Source of the DNA: Sitta carolinensis
Taxonomy: Eukaryota > Chordata > Aves > Passeriformes > Sittidae
Assembly (NCBI GenBank): GCA_032173965.1
Contig: JAVUNC010000019.1
Location: 11,891,234 to 11,955,233 of the forward strand
Reading direction: 5' to 3'
Length of the DNA stretch: 64,000 bases
Shown here: in pieces, positions 46,791 to 58,720 of the stretch
Numbering within the stretch: the first letter of the stretch is position 1
Layout: each line of letters opens with the position of its first letter
Made by a program: the position numbers and the translations under genes
The notes under the pieces: model-generated
Databases searched by the model: none
The model's input: the letters and a program-made list of their open reading frames with translations, nothing else
Told to the model about the DNA's origin: nothing

Positions 46791-47626
46791 TGCCTGATGA
46801 GCCACCGGAGGAGTTGAATGAGCGCTGAATCGTTACGAAATGCGTGGAGGAAACGAAACGGAGAATCGGCTTTTCTCATTCGGCAGATTTAATGTATAAT
46901 GGTTTGGAGGGGGTTTTGGTGTTGTTTTTTACTTTTTCCTTCCCAAGGCTGTAAGCAACTCGAGAAGATAGATACCTTTAAAATAGCAATAGTGCCGTGG
47001 AGATGGATTAAGATACAGAATGTTTGTCTTGTACCTAAAAATATAATACTGGCTTAAAGGAAGCCGTGGTTTTGCTGCTTGCTTTGAACGTGTGACTTTC
47101 TACTGGAGATGTTGAGTACTGAGCTGTGTGGCGGTAGGGAAGCTACGGATAGAGCATAAGAAATAGAATGTATTTACAGTAATTCTGTCACCTGTAAAGT
47201 AGCTTTGTTTGGATTTGTGCTCGTTTCTTTTCCCCACGGTGAGGGAAATGCAGCAAGGTAGCGTTGCTGAAGGGACTTGTTTTTGAAGGTCATGCTTTAG
47301 ATGGCTGGGAGTGCTAGCTGGCTGTCTGATGCCCTGTTTCATAATAGGTAAAACTCACTAATCTCCCTCAGAGATTGTTCCTAATGAACACAGTGTCACT
47401 GGTAGTCAAAAAATTCATTATTATTGCCTGAAAGCTGCTCCTGAAATTTTTAAGTACTTCTGGGTAATGAAGATGCTGCCGAGGAGATCAGTGGAGCAGT
47501 GGTGTTTGCTCAGAGAAAAAGCACTGTTTGATGAGAAATGAGAATGCATAAATTGGTGTCATAATCTGTGCTGGCAAATCGAGGCAATTGTCTGTATGAA
47601 TAAGTCACAGAGTATATGGACGGGGC

Positions 47627-47643
47627 GGGGGGGGGGGGGGGGG
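47627..47643. repeat. G17 homopolymer
   Basis: A pure run of 17 G, preceded by GGGGC. It could form G-quadruplex structures in DNA or in nascent RNA. Length is prone to sequencing error. Confidence 0.9.
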
Positions 47644-48950
47644 TAAGCAGGATTTGAGTCTTCATCTTCTTGTCTACCCTGGCAAAGATTCCTTGGAGAA
47701 ACAAGTCTTTTGGAGGAGTGTTGCTCCATGGTTACTCGTCAGTGCTGGGACCCTGAGGAATTGTAATTTTACTGCCACCTGGTGCAGCTGTTTTCACAGT
47801 GGATCTGGCTCTGGCAGTGATTTTTCTTGTTGGCTGTGTAAATCCACTTGAAGGAGGAAAAAATGTTAGTGACAAAAGCTGTGTCAGTGCCGATCATATT
47901 TAAAACAGGATGTGATCGTGTCTCCTACTACAGCCATTATTGTCATTATCACAGCAGCCAGGAGGCAGGGATGCCTTGTCATTCATCTGTGCACTTGACC
48001 AAAACCTGTGCGGTCATTTTGCTCCAAATTACCCCAAGGCCAGAAAAAAGATTGAGCAGTATCAATTGAAATCCTCAGCCAAGCTCTTTGGTAACTTGAT
48101 CTCTCTCGACAGATCAGTGAATTTTTGACAAATGTGTCAGATGATCTTGCAAAATCTTTACTTCAGGCGGGTTGTGAAAATTCTCAGAGCTGGTTCCTTG
48201 GTGGACTTTTCCTGTGTGCTGTCAGACTTGTGCCCTTGTGCTGCCAAGTGACTAAAGCAGCTCTGTCGGAAACGCACCGAAGGCTGACATTCCAAATCTT
48301 CTTTTACTGGACTTGGTTACATTTCCTGCGGTAAAAAACCCCAACATATTAATTGCTGCTTTTTGAAGAATTTGCAGTCTTCATAGTAGAGGCTGGGAGG
48401 CTTCCTGTAAGTAGATCTTAAAGTGAATGATTCTCAAACTTGACAAGAATAGGCCGAAGGTAGGGTGGAGGGAAGGTACTGGCAAGAGCGAACTTATTAT
48501 GGCAACAAGTTTTCTGTAAAAAGCACATAATATAGAAAAACCACGTATTTCATCAAAATAATGAGAATTTTAACTTCTGGTTTTCACGTTAATGAAGGCC
48601 ATTAAGATTGATTGCCTTCCAAAAGCTTGGAAGCATCTTTGTCACTCTCACAGGTTGGTTGGTTGGGATATTTTTCTTAGTATATCTCATTATTATGTTT
48701 TCTATTACTCTATGGTAGAAACGCATCAGTAATTTTGAAACAAGAAGGCATCCATTTACTTTTTAAATCCTACCTTTAAATTTTTTTTTTTTTTTTTTCA
48801 GGTATATGCAATGCTAGTCCTAACACATTTTTAACCAAAATGTTAACAGTTAATTTAGGAAGAAGGCTGGGTGGTTGGGTGCATGTGCGATCACGGGGTT
48901 AGTGTTTGATGTTTCTGGTGTCATAGGCTGTGTTCATATGAGTGCTTATT

Positions 48951-49022
48951 ATGGAATCATAGTTGGAACAGGGATCCCCACAGGGATTATTGGAGTCCAA
49001 CTCCTGGCCCCGTACAGGACAG
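48951..49022 (-). mobile_element. CR1 fragment, - orientation
   Basis: The words TGGAATCATAGTTGGAACAG and GGAGTCCAACTCCTGGCCCC match the reverse-complemented 3' region of bird CR1 subfamilies ('gagtccaactcctggccctgcacaggac'). The copy is short and diverged and lacks the rest of the 3' domain. Confidence 0.6.
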
Positions 49023-49212
49023 TGCTTCATGTGGTTTGGAGAAGGATTTGTGCCTTTGAGTGTGCTTCACAAAAATTCCTAATGTGTTATCCCTGTTCTG
49101 CCGTGTTCTGACCTCACAGAGATATATTTAGATGTTTTTCTCAGTTCACGGTTGTATCCCTTTATGTAAGCAAGCACCCTTCACGTGCTTAAGAAATAGC
49201 AAAATAGAAAAT

Positions 49213-49233
49213 ATGATGATGACGATGATGATG
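49213..49233. repeat. (ATG)7-like microsatellite
   Basis: Seven ATG-type triplets with one ACG interruption. Confidence 0.9.
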
Positions 49234-51203
49234 GTAGAGTGAAATACAGGCTCTTCCTGTTGTTTTAGTAGAGTGAAGAAGTCACTAACCAAAAGCTGGG
49301 GAATAAATGTCAGACCTGTCCAGTCACATTTTGCTTTTACATAGGAAGCACCGACAGGTATCTGGGACTCGATCCTGCTCTTTGCCTGTATCTTTCTCGC
49401 TGATTTCGTTGAGCTTTTTAGGATTTTAAAAGTCCCGAAGTAAAAATACTCTCCCAGTCTCCAGATTGTGTAAAACCCAGTGAAAAGTGTGGCTGATTAA
49501 ACTGTCTTGTGATGAACTGTGCAAAGAATGATTGGTGCCTCGTGAGAGTCAATTAGCATTTAAGTAAGGAAAAGAATCTGTGTGTGATGGGTGTGGTGCT
49601 GAGAGTTTTCAAGGGAGAATTGATGAAGCAGTTTCCATCAGCAGTTGGTTAAGAAAGCCTTGTTGTTTGGGAGAAATACAACAGTAAGAGTTGAAAAGCG
49701 TTTAATTTGGAGACAGTTTTGTTCGTCTTTGTAAATAACTTCTGAAATTTAGCAGCTGCTTCATTTTAAACGCACTCAGAAGAGTCAGTCTTGAGAGTGA
49801 ATTGACCGAATCCCTTCGACTGTAAGCCAGCTCTCTGGATCAAACGAGCAAGAAATCCTGACTTGTGGGTGGATACGACTAATTTTCCCGTAGAAGGGTA
49901 GTTTCCAGAGCCTCAGTGGTTTATGAGCCGGCAAACGACCTGCGTATTGGTATGGGATTTGCAGGAGAATTTCGGGTGGTGTTGGAAGTTTGTGTGCCCC
50001 ACCGAGGTGCGTGTGCTCCTGCCCGAGTTTCCTGCCGAGAGCATCTTGCTATATCCCTGGGCAGCTCGGGGGCTGAAACCGTGTCTGTGCTCCCAGCCTT
50101 GTGCTCGTGTAGCTGTTTGTGCAGCTGGGTCGTTCCTTGATCTGGGGAACGAAGCGGGTTGAGAAATAATCTTTTCTGTTTGCTTGTCTTCAGGGTTATA
50201 CATGATGTAACACAGTGAGCCATGCAAATATGGGAATTCATGGCCTGGGAAAGGGTGGAATTCTTGCAGCTGAGTGTAAGGAGAGCTGATGCTCAATGCC
50301 TGACTGTATCCTGAATGCAGTGCTGGTTTGTCTTACTTGAGCAATTATATTTATTTAATCTGGGATTTGAAAGTTAGAAACTGCTAATGGGAAGCTGTCT
50401 TCGGGATGGAAATTGTTGTTGCAAACTTACTGTTGATCTGCTTTTGAATAAAAGCAATTAAACCCCATGCAGAACAGCTGTAGGTTGATGACTCAAACCC
50501 CTCCCAAGCTTTGTGGATGCTCACTTTGGTGTGCAGGTTACAGGTACAGAAGGTACTACTCGGATTTAGAAATTTCTAATCGGGTTAGATGCTTATCTGC
50601 TGTTAACAAGAACGGGAGTTAGCTGCCTAGACGGTTTAAAGATCCTTTACAAAATCCTCCTGGTACTTATATGCATCTTTAGCTGCCTAAAGCTGCTGGA
50701 GAAATTGCTTCCTGTTCCATAAACTTGATAGGCTGTGACGAGATCTGTATCTTGGGGTTTACAGCTTTGAAGGAGGACAATGAACTCCTCTGCTTACAAC
50801 TCCACTGATTCTTCTGAACTTTAATTGAATTATTCAGAAAGAAGAACTTTTCCTGTAAATGTTAATTACACCTGAAACCAAAAGCAGTTGAAGGCAAAAA
50901 TATTTATCATATACTTGCATTTTAAAATGTAGATTTTACATTCTTCAGTGTGTATTTGGCTCAGTGCTGTAAGTACAGAGGCAAATACCAGAATTCTGAC
51001 ATGAATGTTCACTGTATGAATTTGGTTTGAATTGACTTCTGAGTAACCACATAGCACTGGCAGGGAAATATGGCTTGAGGTGGCTGGGAATTTTACCTTC
51101 CCAGTTGTTTATCCCATCACACAAAGGCAGTAGCTTGGGGAAGTCAAATTGAAACCCGATGTTTACTTTTAACCCAAAAGGAAGGTGGTAACCAGAGGTA
51201 TGT

Positions 51204-51297
51204 GTTGTCTTCATCAGCTGTACAGTTACTGTTCTTGTTTTTGAAACATAGTTGACTTCATCAGCCATACAGTTACTGTTCTTGTTTTTGAAACATA
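51204..51297. repeat. 47-bp tandem duplication
   Basis: Two adjacent 47-bp copies begin GTTGTCTTCATCAGC (51204) and GTTGACTTCATCAGC (51251). They differ at only three positions, so the duplication is recent. Confidence 0.93.
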
Positions 51298-52495
51298 GTT
51301 TTTGGTATGTGTGTTTTGTGTCTAAGGTGGGCAAGAAGACAAAGCAGAGGTAAAATTTTGATGACTTGAGGTATGGTTCTTGAAGGATGGTTTTGTTAGT
51401 TGACTGAATAATGATTGCTCTCTGTGCAAACATAAAGGTGGTTGGAATATGGTTAAGGCAGGATTAATTACTGGTTTTAAGATAAAACTGGAAGAGATAC
51501 CAGAAACAGATGAGTTGTCTTGTTTGTGGAAATCATGGTTATCTGCATTTTACATAGGTTTTCTGAATCATGAGTTTTATTTCAAATACAGCACAAAAGT
51601 AAGAAGGAAAGAGAGTGTCTGTCCTGCAGACTTTGTCTCTTTAAATGCCTGCTGAAAGCATCGATCAGATTTGCAGTGTCTTACATCCATTCTTTCTCAC
51701 CAGCAGGAGTGCTCTGCGAAGAAGGTGGTTCCTTATCCACTTCCTTGTCTTTCTAGTAATTATGGGCAGATAAAGTGCAGCTGAAATGAGCCCCATAGAA
51801 AACTGCGGGTGTGGCTGGGTCAGTCGCTGTCCCCCTGACCTGGGTACAGAAAGTGCCAGGGAAATTCAGGCCCGGGGAGTGCCTTGCAGTGGAATAGGCC
51901 CGACTCTCTGGCCCTGGTGGAGCAGTGCTGCTTGTGCCTGGCCCTGCCCTAGGAGCTCTGGGTGAAGGCAGGAGCCAGCAGCAGCAGTGTGCTGGTCCAT
52001 GGAAGCTGAGGCTGGTGACAGATGGGCTCTGCGAGCCTGCCCTCTTCTCCTGCACCATTCCTGGTGTTTGTGCAGCGCATCATCGAGGGGTGTGAGCTGG
52101 CTGAAAGCTAATTGCTGCTTTATTGTAGGCTCTTTGTCATCTTCCTGCTCCCTGAACTGATTCACCACAATCAAATCAGTACAAAGGTAGATGGGACTGT
52201 GCAGCTTATGCAGGGGAATAAATTCCTGGAATATTCCTGGAATAAATTTACAGGAATGAGTCAGCTATGACTGAAACTGTTTTAAACTGCCATGGAACTG
52301 TGCTCCCTAGCTTCTGATTGATGTGATGAATGACAATTAATTTTGTTCCAAGAAATATTTCTCTGCTGACACTCGGTTAAACTCCTTCTCTTGATTCTTT
52401 ATAATTTACTGTTCGTTCAAACTGAAGCCTGTCGAGTGGAAACTGAAGTTCTTAAATCAGAAGCTGGCAGCTCCGGGTTATTCCTAACAATTTTA

Positions 52496-52516
52496 CATCA
52501 TCATCATCATCATCAT
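52496..52516. repeat. (CAT)7 microsatellite
   Basis: Seven uninterrupted CAT triplets. Confidence 0.95.
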
Positions 52517-54692
52517 TCTCAAGCTTGAACTGACCTTAGAACGACACAGGAATTTTTTTTTGTTAGCAAATTGGGAAAAACAGGTCACGTCTGCTACCAC
52601 AGGCCCTCAACTACTGGCATTTTAAACTTTAACATTCATTTTTATAGCGAGTTGAAATCTTAACCCTCAGTTGTCAGTGTGAAATCTCAATTACTAAAAA
52701 AATACTCCAAACCAAACAACCCAAACCATTTTTACTTTAAAACAAAGAAACCAAACTTTTTTCATTACGAGTTTTTTGTTGTTTTGGGCTTGGGGTTTTT
52801 TTGATGACGAGTTAGGAGCTCCTTTGTAGCTGTCTAGTGTGGCTGCAGGTATGCCAGTGTAGAATGGTAATGTTAGCAAGATGCACTAATTTATCGAGAC
52901 ACTGCCATTGTTTAAATTCACTTATGTAGGTGTGGTGTGCATGTGCTGCTACATTGCTTGGTCATCCCTGTGGAAAACCATGACCAAACTCAAGTAGTCT
53001 ATACCAGTAGAAAAAATTGGAATATTAAAATATTAAACCCGGGATTGAGTTTACAGAATATTTTCCATAATGGCCTTTTCTTGCTAATGCCTTGATCTTC
53101 TATAGCAACACAAGAATTCAAATATGAAACTGAATGTACTTTCAGGCAATCCAAGGACTTAATTTTAACAGGTTAAAAGAAAATATTTGTCTAACTAGAA
53201 ATTAATTCAGTAGGTGTACCATATTTAAATATTTTCTCAATCAAAGCCAGAGCTTTTGTGAGAGACATCTGCAAAAAACTTAAAATACAAGCAGGGTTGG
53301 GATGATCCGATGATTTACTAGTAGCTGACTTTTTAAAAATGGCTGAAAAAATAGATTACTCTCTGGTTGAAGGTTTGGGGTTGAAAGTATTCAGTTTGAG
53401 CTGATGGTATCTCTTCCTTCTCTAAGTGTTCTGTCAAGCAGGAATTTCACATAGGGTGGTTTTAATGAGGTTAAAAGTAAGGTTTTGCTGTTGAATGACT
53501 TTGTAAATATAACTTGATGCAAAGATAACTCGATGCAGACTGTGGGTGTTGCTGCAGTATTTCTAAGCACCAATATAAAATCAACAAAAGTTGTATTTCA
53601 TAGATGTTATTTTAAATAGCACACCTTAAAAGGCAATGTTCTGGTAGCTTCTTTTTTCTGCTGAAGGAACTAGAGGTAGGAGAAGATCTAAAATTAGTCC
53701 AAATGGTGACAGGAAACATAGTAAAACTTATTGTGAAGATTCTGGAATTCTGCTCCTCAGAATTAGCATTCAGTAGTAAATGAAAGGATTGTTTAGTCTT
53801 TTAATAGCACAGCTGAGAGCTAACATCAGTAGTGTGGGGCACGAATCAAGTAGATATTAAGGAGAGCAAGTTTTGAGTTTTTATGAAGCTTTTACACACT
53901 TGAATGCAGTAGGGATTTCCCCCCTGGCTCGTAGCAGCTTTTGCCAAGTTAACTTCTGGAGTTCACGAGGACATGACTGCTCTGAGCAACGCCTTGAGAC
54001 CTGTGCTTGCTCTGATTGTGTGGAGAAAGGAGACTCTGGATGGCAAAACCCTGCTGCCTGCCGGTGGTAGCAGTCTGCGGGGTTAAAGGTAGATCAGGGG
54101 CTGTGTGCACTGTGCTGGCTTCAGCTGATGTGCTGGCAGGGCTGTAGGATGATGGTGTTCTCACCCAGGGGAGGCTGACTCCGGCACAGGAATGTGGTCA
54201 CTTGTGGCTGGTGCTGGAGGAGAGCCCTGCTGGAACATGTTTCCTCTGCTGCCTTGTGGTTGTGACTTGCATGAGGTCAGAGAACCTGCAAGTGGAGTCT
54301 TGCTTTGCTCTTGCGCTCCAGAGCCATCCCTTGTGTGGGGCGGTGCACGATGGCTTTGTGATCATTGTGCAGAACTGAGTGCTGTGAGGCTTACACCTCC
54401 CACCAAACCCTGCTGATACAGAACTCTAAAAAAACATCTCCACTATGTGTTTAAAGTACTAAATTGTTCCTTTCTTTTGCTGTTACTGTCATATCAAAAA
54501 TGACCAGATAGAAGGGGAAGGGCTGACAGATGGAAGTTCATTATGTAGTTTGTATGGCAAATGTATGTAGAAAAAATAGTGTCATATATTTTTTATTAAT
54601 AATTTGTGTTTTTCAAGGGTTCCTCTCTTGAGTGACAGTAGAATAGTGAGTCTTCCCAAGTTCATGGTGAAAAATTAAAGAACTTGTGTAAT

Positions 54693-54790
54693 TCATAGGA
54701 GTTGAAAATCTAGAGACATTCAAGAAATGGTTGGACAAAGAGAGACTAGGTTCAGTGACATCAAATGCAAGACTGGCCCTCTAAAACCTT
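54693..54790 (+). mobile_element. Possible old LINE 3' relic
   Basis: The translated string LETFKKWLDKE resembles the conserved 'LE.FK..LD' tail of CR1/L3 ORF2 proteins, and the surrounding nucleotides are similarly placed. It is a weak match based on about 12 residues. Confidence 0.3.
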
Positions 54791-57700
54791 ATTACAGAAA
54801 ATAGGGGAGCTTCACTAGACACATGCCTCATTACCTTTGGTTCTCTTGGATGTGGGGTTTTTTTGGTGGGATTTTTGGTATTGCTTTTGGAGGGTTTTTT
54901 TGAGCAAAAATCTGCTGAAGATAACTAGTGGGGGAGGGAATGTGAAATTACTTTGGCATTTATTCTAACTCTTTATAGTTCTTTATGCCTTGGGCTGTAT
55001 TTTAGGAAAATATATGCACGTCCTTCCTTAGTCTTGTTATATTTACTCGGATTTTAAAATTCTGAGTTTCACTGGTGCCCTTTGGTATTAAAATACTAGA
55101 AGATTAGAATTTCTCCCAAAGCTAAATAATATGCTGAAAGATGTCTCAAAGCAGGTATATGCAAATAATTAAAAGTAATGTTAAAATAAACATCAGCTGC
55201 TCTGAATTTCAGTGCAGTTTTTGATGCTTTGCGTAGTGTGTTGTTATCGTGGTTACTTTCCTGCAGCTGGAACATTGTTTCAGGCTGTCTTGGTTGGAGA
55301 ACACAGAAAACATTGACTGTTTCCAGTGGTAACCGCTCTGAGTCGGGCTTCTGCAGGAGGGCAATGCAGATAGCTGTTCAGCATTCTCCTGTTCTTAAGG
55401 TTTTCTTAATTACTGTTGTATGAAAGGGCATTTGCGTAAAATTCTGAGGGGGGAAAAGAGATTTGAGGTGTGCAGTTAGAAAATAAACAGCGTTCAAGTT
55501 GTTTAACTCTGGAAACAGCACAGACTCGTTACAACAGCCCGAGGCTCTCAACATCATCTCGTTCCAAAACTGCTGTTGCTCAGGCCAGAAATCTCTTGAC
55601 TCACTGAACAGAGCTATTAAGACAACTGATGCATCTCAGAGGAGGTTAGAAGGATTCCATATGGCTTGGGATGTGTTAAGTAGCTAAACCAGTTAATTCA
55701 GAAGCAGCGGTGTCACTACTGCCCGCGCTGTTGCTGTCACTGTCAGAAGTGGTGCTGCATGTACAGCTGCTGTAAGGGATAGCAGGCCTGAAACTGAAGT
55801 TCCGTGGGAACATCCAAGTCTGCTCCAGCACCAGTTACAGTCTCTGCAAAGAGAGAAGGGTGGTTATGTCTGTTAGAGACCTGAATTACAGCTTGGCTTT
55901 GCCAGATTCCTGATAGCTAGTCCTGGGCCTGTAGGGTGGAGGGTGTGATGCCTGCAGGTAATAGGGATTATCTTACCTTTTGTCTGCCCCAGTAAGTAAA
56001 TGGACTTGGTAATGCTCGGATTTGGCAGTCAGATAATGTAGATGTGGTGCTCAGCCCACTTAGAAAATACAGCCTAACTCCTGCCCTCAAAAAAGTATTT
56101 ACAGTGAAAGGCCGAGGGTTCTGTAAGACTTGAAGGAGGTGGAAAAAAGTCGCGTGTTTCACCTTGGGCCTGCACAAATGATTAAGTTGGTTCAGCTGTT
56201 TGTGAGGCCACAGCCTGGAACAGGGTAGAGGCTGGGAGTATTTGCTTGTGGTGGTGATGCCATTTCGTGTGCTTTGTGAGATGGAACCACTGTCATCTCG
56301 CCAGTCTTGTACCTTTTCTGCTGAAAAGCTCTACCAAGTCTAACAGTAAATGGGGATTTTTCCTGCTCAGGATCTCTGTTTCATTTGCCACAGGGGATTG
56401 CAGTCATAGTGGACTGAAGGATTTTGTTAAATGTTTGAAATAAAGTCTTTGAGTACGGTGTCTCATTGTGTTATAAGAGTCTCGGGTCAAGTATCCAGAT
56501 GCCTTAGAGGTGTTGAATACTCTCAGCTTGGTGAGCTGGGGGCTGTGACAGATGAGCTGTGTGGTTCCACACCTCCTGAAAAATCAGGCTTTGGCTGAGT
56601 TTTTGACAATCCCGTGTTTGTTGGCTGTTCCTAGGAGGAAGCAGTCACCCTGTTGTCTCTGGAGTCCCGGGATCAAAGGTCAGATACCACATCATTTATT
56701 GCTTACTGGGATGCGCTGTAGAGGACAGGACAGATAAGCCCTGATGTTCAAACTCTGCTCTGTGGAACAGTACAAAACAGGGGATGTCTCCTTCTCCAGT
56801 AATTTTGTGTCCAGTGAAAGGGAACTGTAGAAAACCAGTTATTTTTGTGTCTTTAGTGGCAGTTGAAAGAGGAAGATAAGGTGTCTTTTAAGTCTGTGAC
56901 CAACCCCAGTGCTTTCTTAACAGTCCAGCTGTTTATCTTAAACAATGGCGCTGACCACAGCTATGGTTTTGTCTTTGAGGTATAGAAGAAAAGTACTTTT
57001 AATTAGAACAGAAATTTCATAGCTGATTGAGAGTAGAATATGCTGGCCTCAGCATATACAGAGATAAATATGCAGATGGTAAATGAGGAAGCACAGGCAG
57101 TTTTCTGAGAGGCCGTTTTTTCTAGGCGTGGCTTTGGATTTCAGTTCCAGAAAAAACACCCACACACCTCCTTTTGGATTTAATTACGAGTATGGGTCAA
57201 ATAAGAGAAAAAAGATTACTGATTATTTACTTGCAGCTTTCTTCCTAAATTTTTAGTAGTTTAGTGTTTAACTTGTTGCAGAGTAAAACAAAGACTGATG
57301 AAACCATGAGAGACCAAGGGTCAGTGTAGCTCAGGTGTCTGGGGATGGCTGGAAAAAAAAGAAAACAGCAGCAAGTGCAAGGTGTACTTCTCAGTCTGCC
57401 TCCCTGTCTGCTGTTGCTCTGTGACCTCAGGGCCTGGGGCAGTGCTCACAGCTGGAGTTTCAATAGTCAGTACAAATTCTCTATTACGTTAGGTTTTTCT
57501 GATCTTCTAATACTCATTTATACTCCTGGCACATGAAAGTGTCTTTGACAGTGAGTCATGTATGTGACTTCAGTGTAGTCTTTGTGACCTTCTTATCCAG
57601 TCTGAATTATTTGTGGAGCTTGTACATTGATGTACCCCAGGGCTTGTAAACAGTGTGGTAAGCACTGCTCTAGAGGAACACACTGTTTTTATGTTGCTCC

Positions 57701-58576
57701 TTGTACTGTATTCCTTGTACCTGCTTTCTGACAGCTGTGGAAGAAAGAGGGGTTGATCCGTTTTTCTCCCCCAGTGAAAACTGAAGATGGATCACAGAAC
57801 CTTTGATAGGACAAAAATGTACACATACTGTTCCAAGTCTTGCATATTGGGAGACCTCTCCTTTTTTATTTCTTTTCAGGGTTTTTTCCTTCTACTTTCA
57901 TTTACTAATTGAATTCCTTTTTCTAGTTGGAGAGGGGAAAAAGACTTCCAAGTTCATATTCTCTTCAGTCTGAATATCAGCAATGCAGCTGGCAAGTTTT
58001 GTCAGCCTTTCTTGCAAGGAACAGCCAAGTGAAATTGTCAGAAACTGATTGTGTGCTTTAAAATTTGGCTCTGCCTGTTACGTAGTTGGAAGGTGTGAGA
58101 GTGCAAGGATAAAAGCGTGAAACCTAATTTAAAAATAACTGACCTTATCATATAGCAATTTATTCTATACCCTTCAACTCACCTTACTAGCAGGAAAAAA
58201 AAAATGGTTTCTCAGTCTGCCTTTGCCAAGCTGAGGGCTCAGATTCTAATTATTATACAGTCAAGTGTTTAAGGGGATCTAAAAGAGAAGCAGAAACTGC
58301 TGGCTAATTTAGACTCACCATTATGAAAAGCTGTGTAACTTTCCTAAGGTGCAAATGGAAACGTCACATTTATACCGGCTTGCTGATGAAACCCCAAACC
58401 ATATGTGTGTGTATTAGAGACAGATTAGCTTTTGCTTCTTCGGGGATGTAGGTAACCTTGGTTTTTAGGCTACTAATTTGCTTTTGAAAATAGTTTGCAT
58501 TTTTTATGAGATCAAGAACTTGCTGTGATGAAAGCTAATAATCCTTTTTTTTTTTTTTTTTTGTTTATTTCTAGAT

Positions 58577-58720
58577 ATGAGAAATGAGTGTTGGACGCAG
58601 GAGATTAAAGCTGCTGGGAATTCTGATGATGGTAAACATTTTTATTTATGTGATTGTGGAAGTCTCCAAGAGCGGCAGCCAAGACAAGAATGCAAAAGGC
58701 CGTGTCGTTATACCACGTAG
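58577..58720 (+). other. Out-of-frame upstream ATG overlapping B3GNT2 start
   Basis: An ATG at 58577, 7 nt before the B3GNT2 ATG, opens a 47-codon frame (+1 relative to the main frame) that ends in TAG at 58718-58720 inside the B3GNT2 coding sequence. Its context (G at -3, A at +4 in the spliced leader) is moderate, similar to that of the main start. If the inferred first exon is used, this frame is continuous with the ATG at 45136. It would compete with B3GNT2 initiation. I do not claim the peptide is functional. Confidence 0.5.

Larger units (their letters stand above)
45191..58574 (+). other. B3GNT2: B3GNT2 intron 1 (13.4 kb)
   Basis: The interval runs from the inferred donor to a clear acceptor: about 18 consecutive T, then GTTTATTTCTAG ending at 58574. 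Its 5' end is still CpG-rich (to about 45900, and again at 46620-46790), as is common just after island promoters. No coding exon is recognised inside. Repeats and a CR1 fragment are listed separately; the remainder (for example 46800-48940, 49240-51200, 52520-54690, 54800-58540) shows nothing I can name. Confidence 0.65.
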
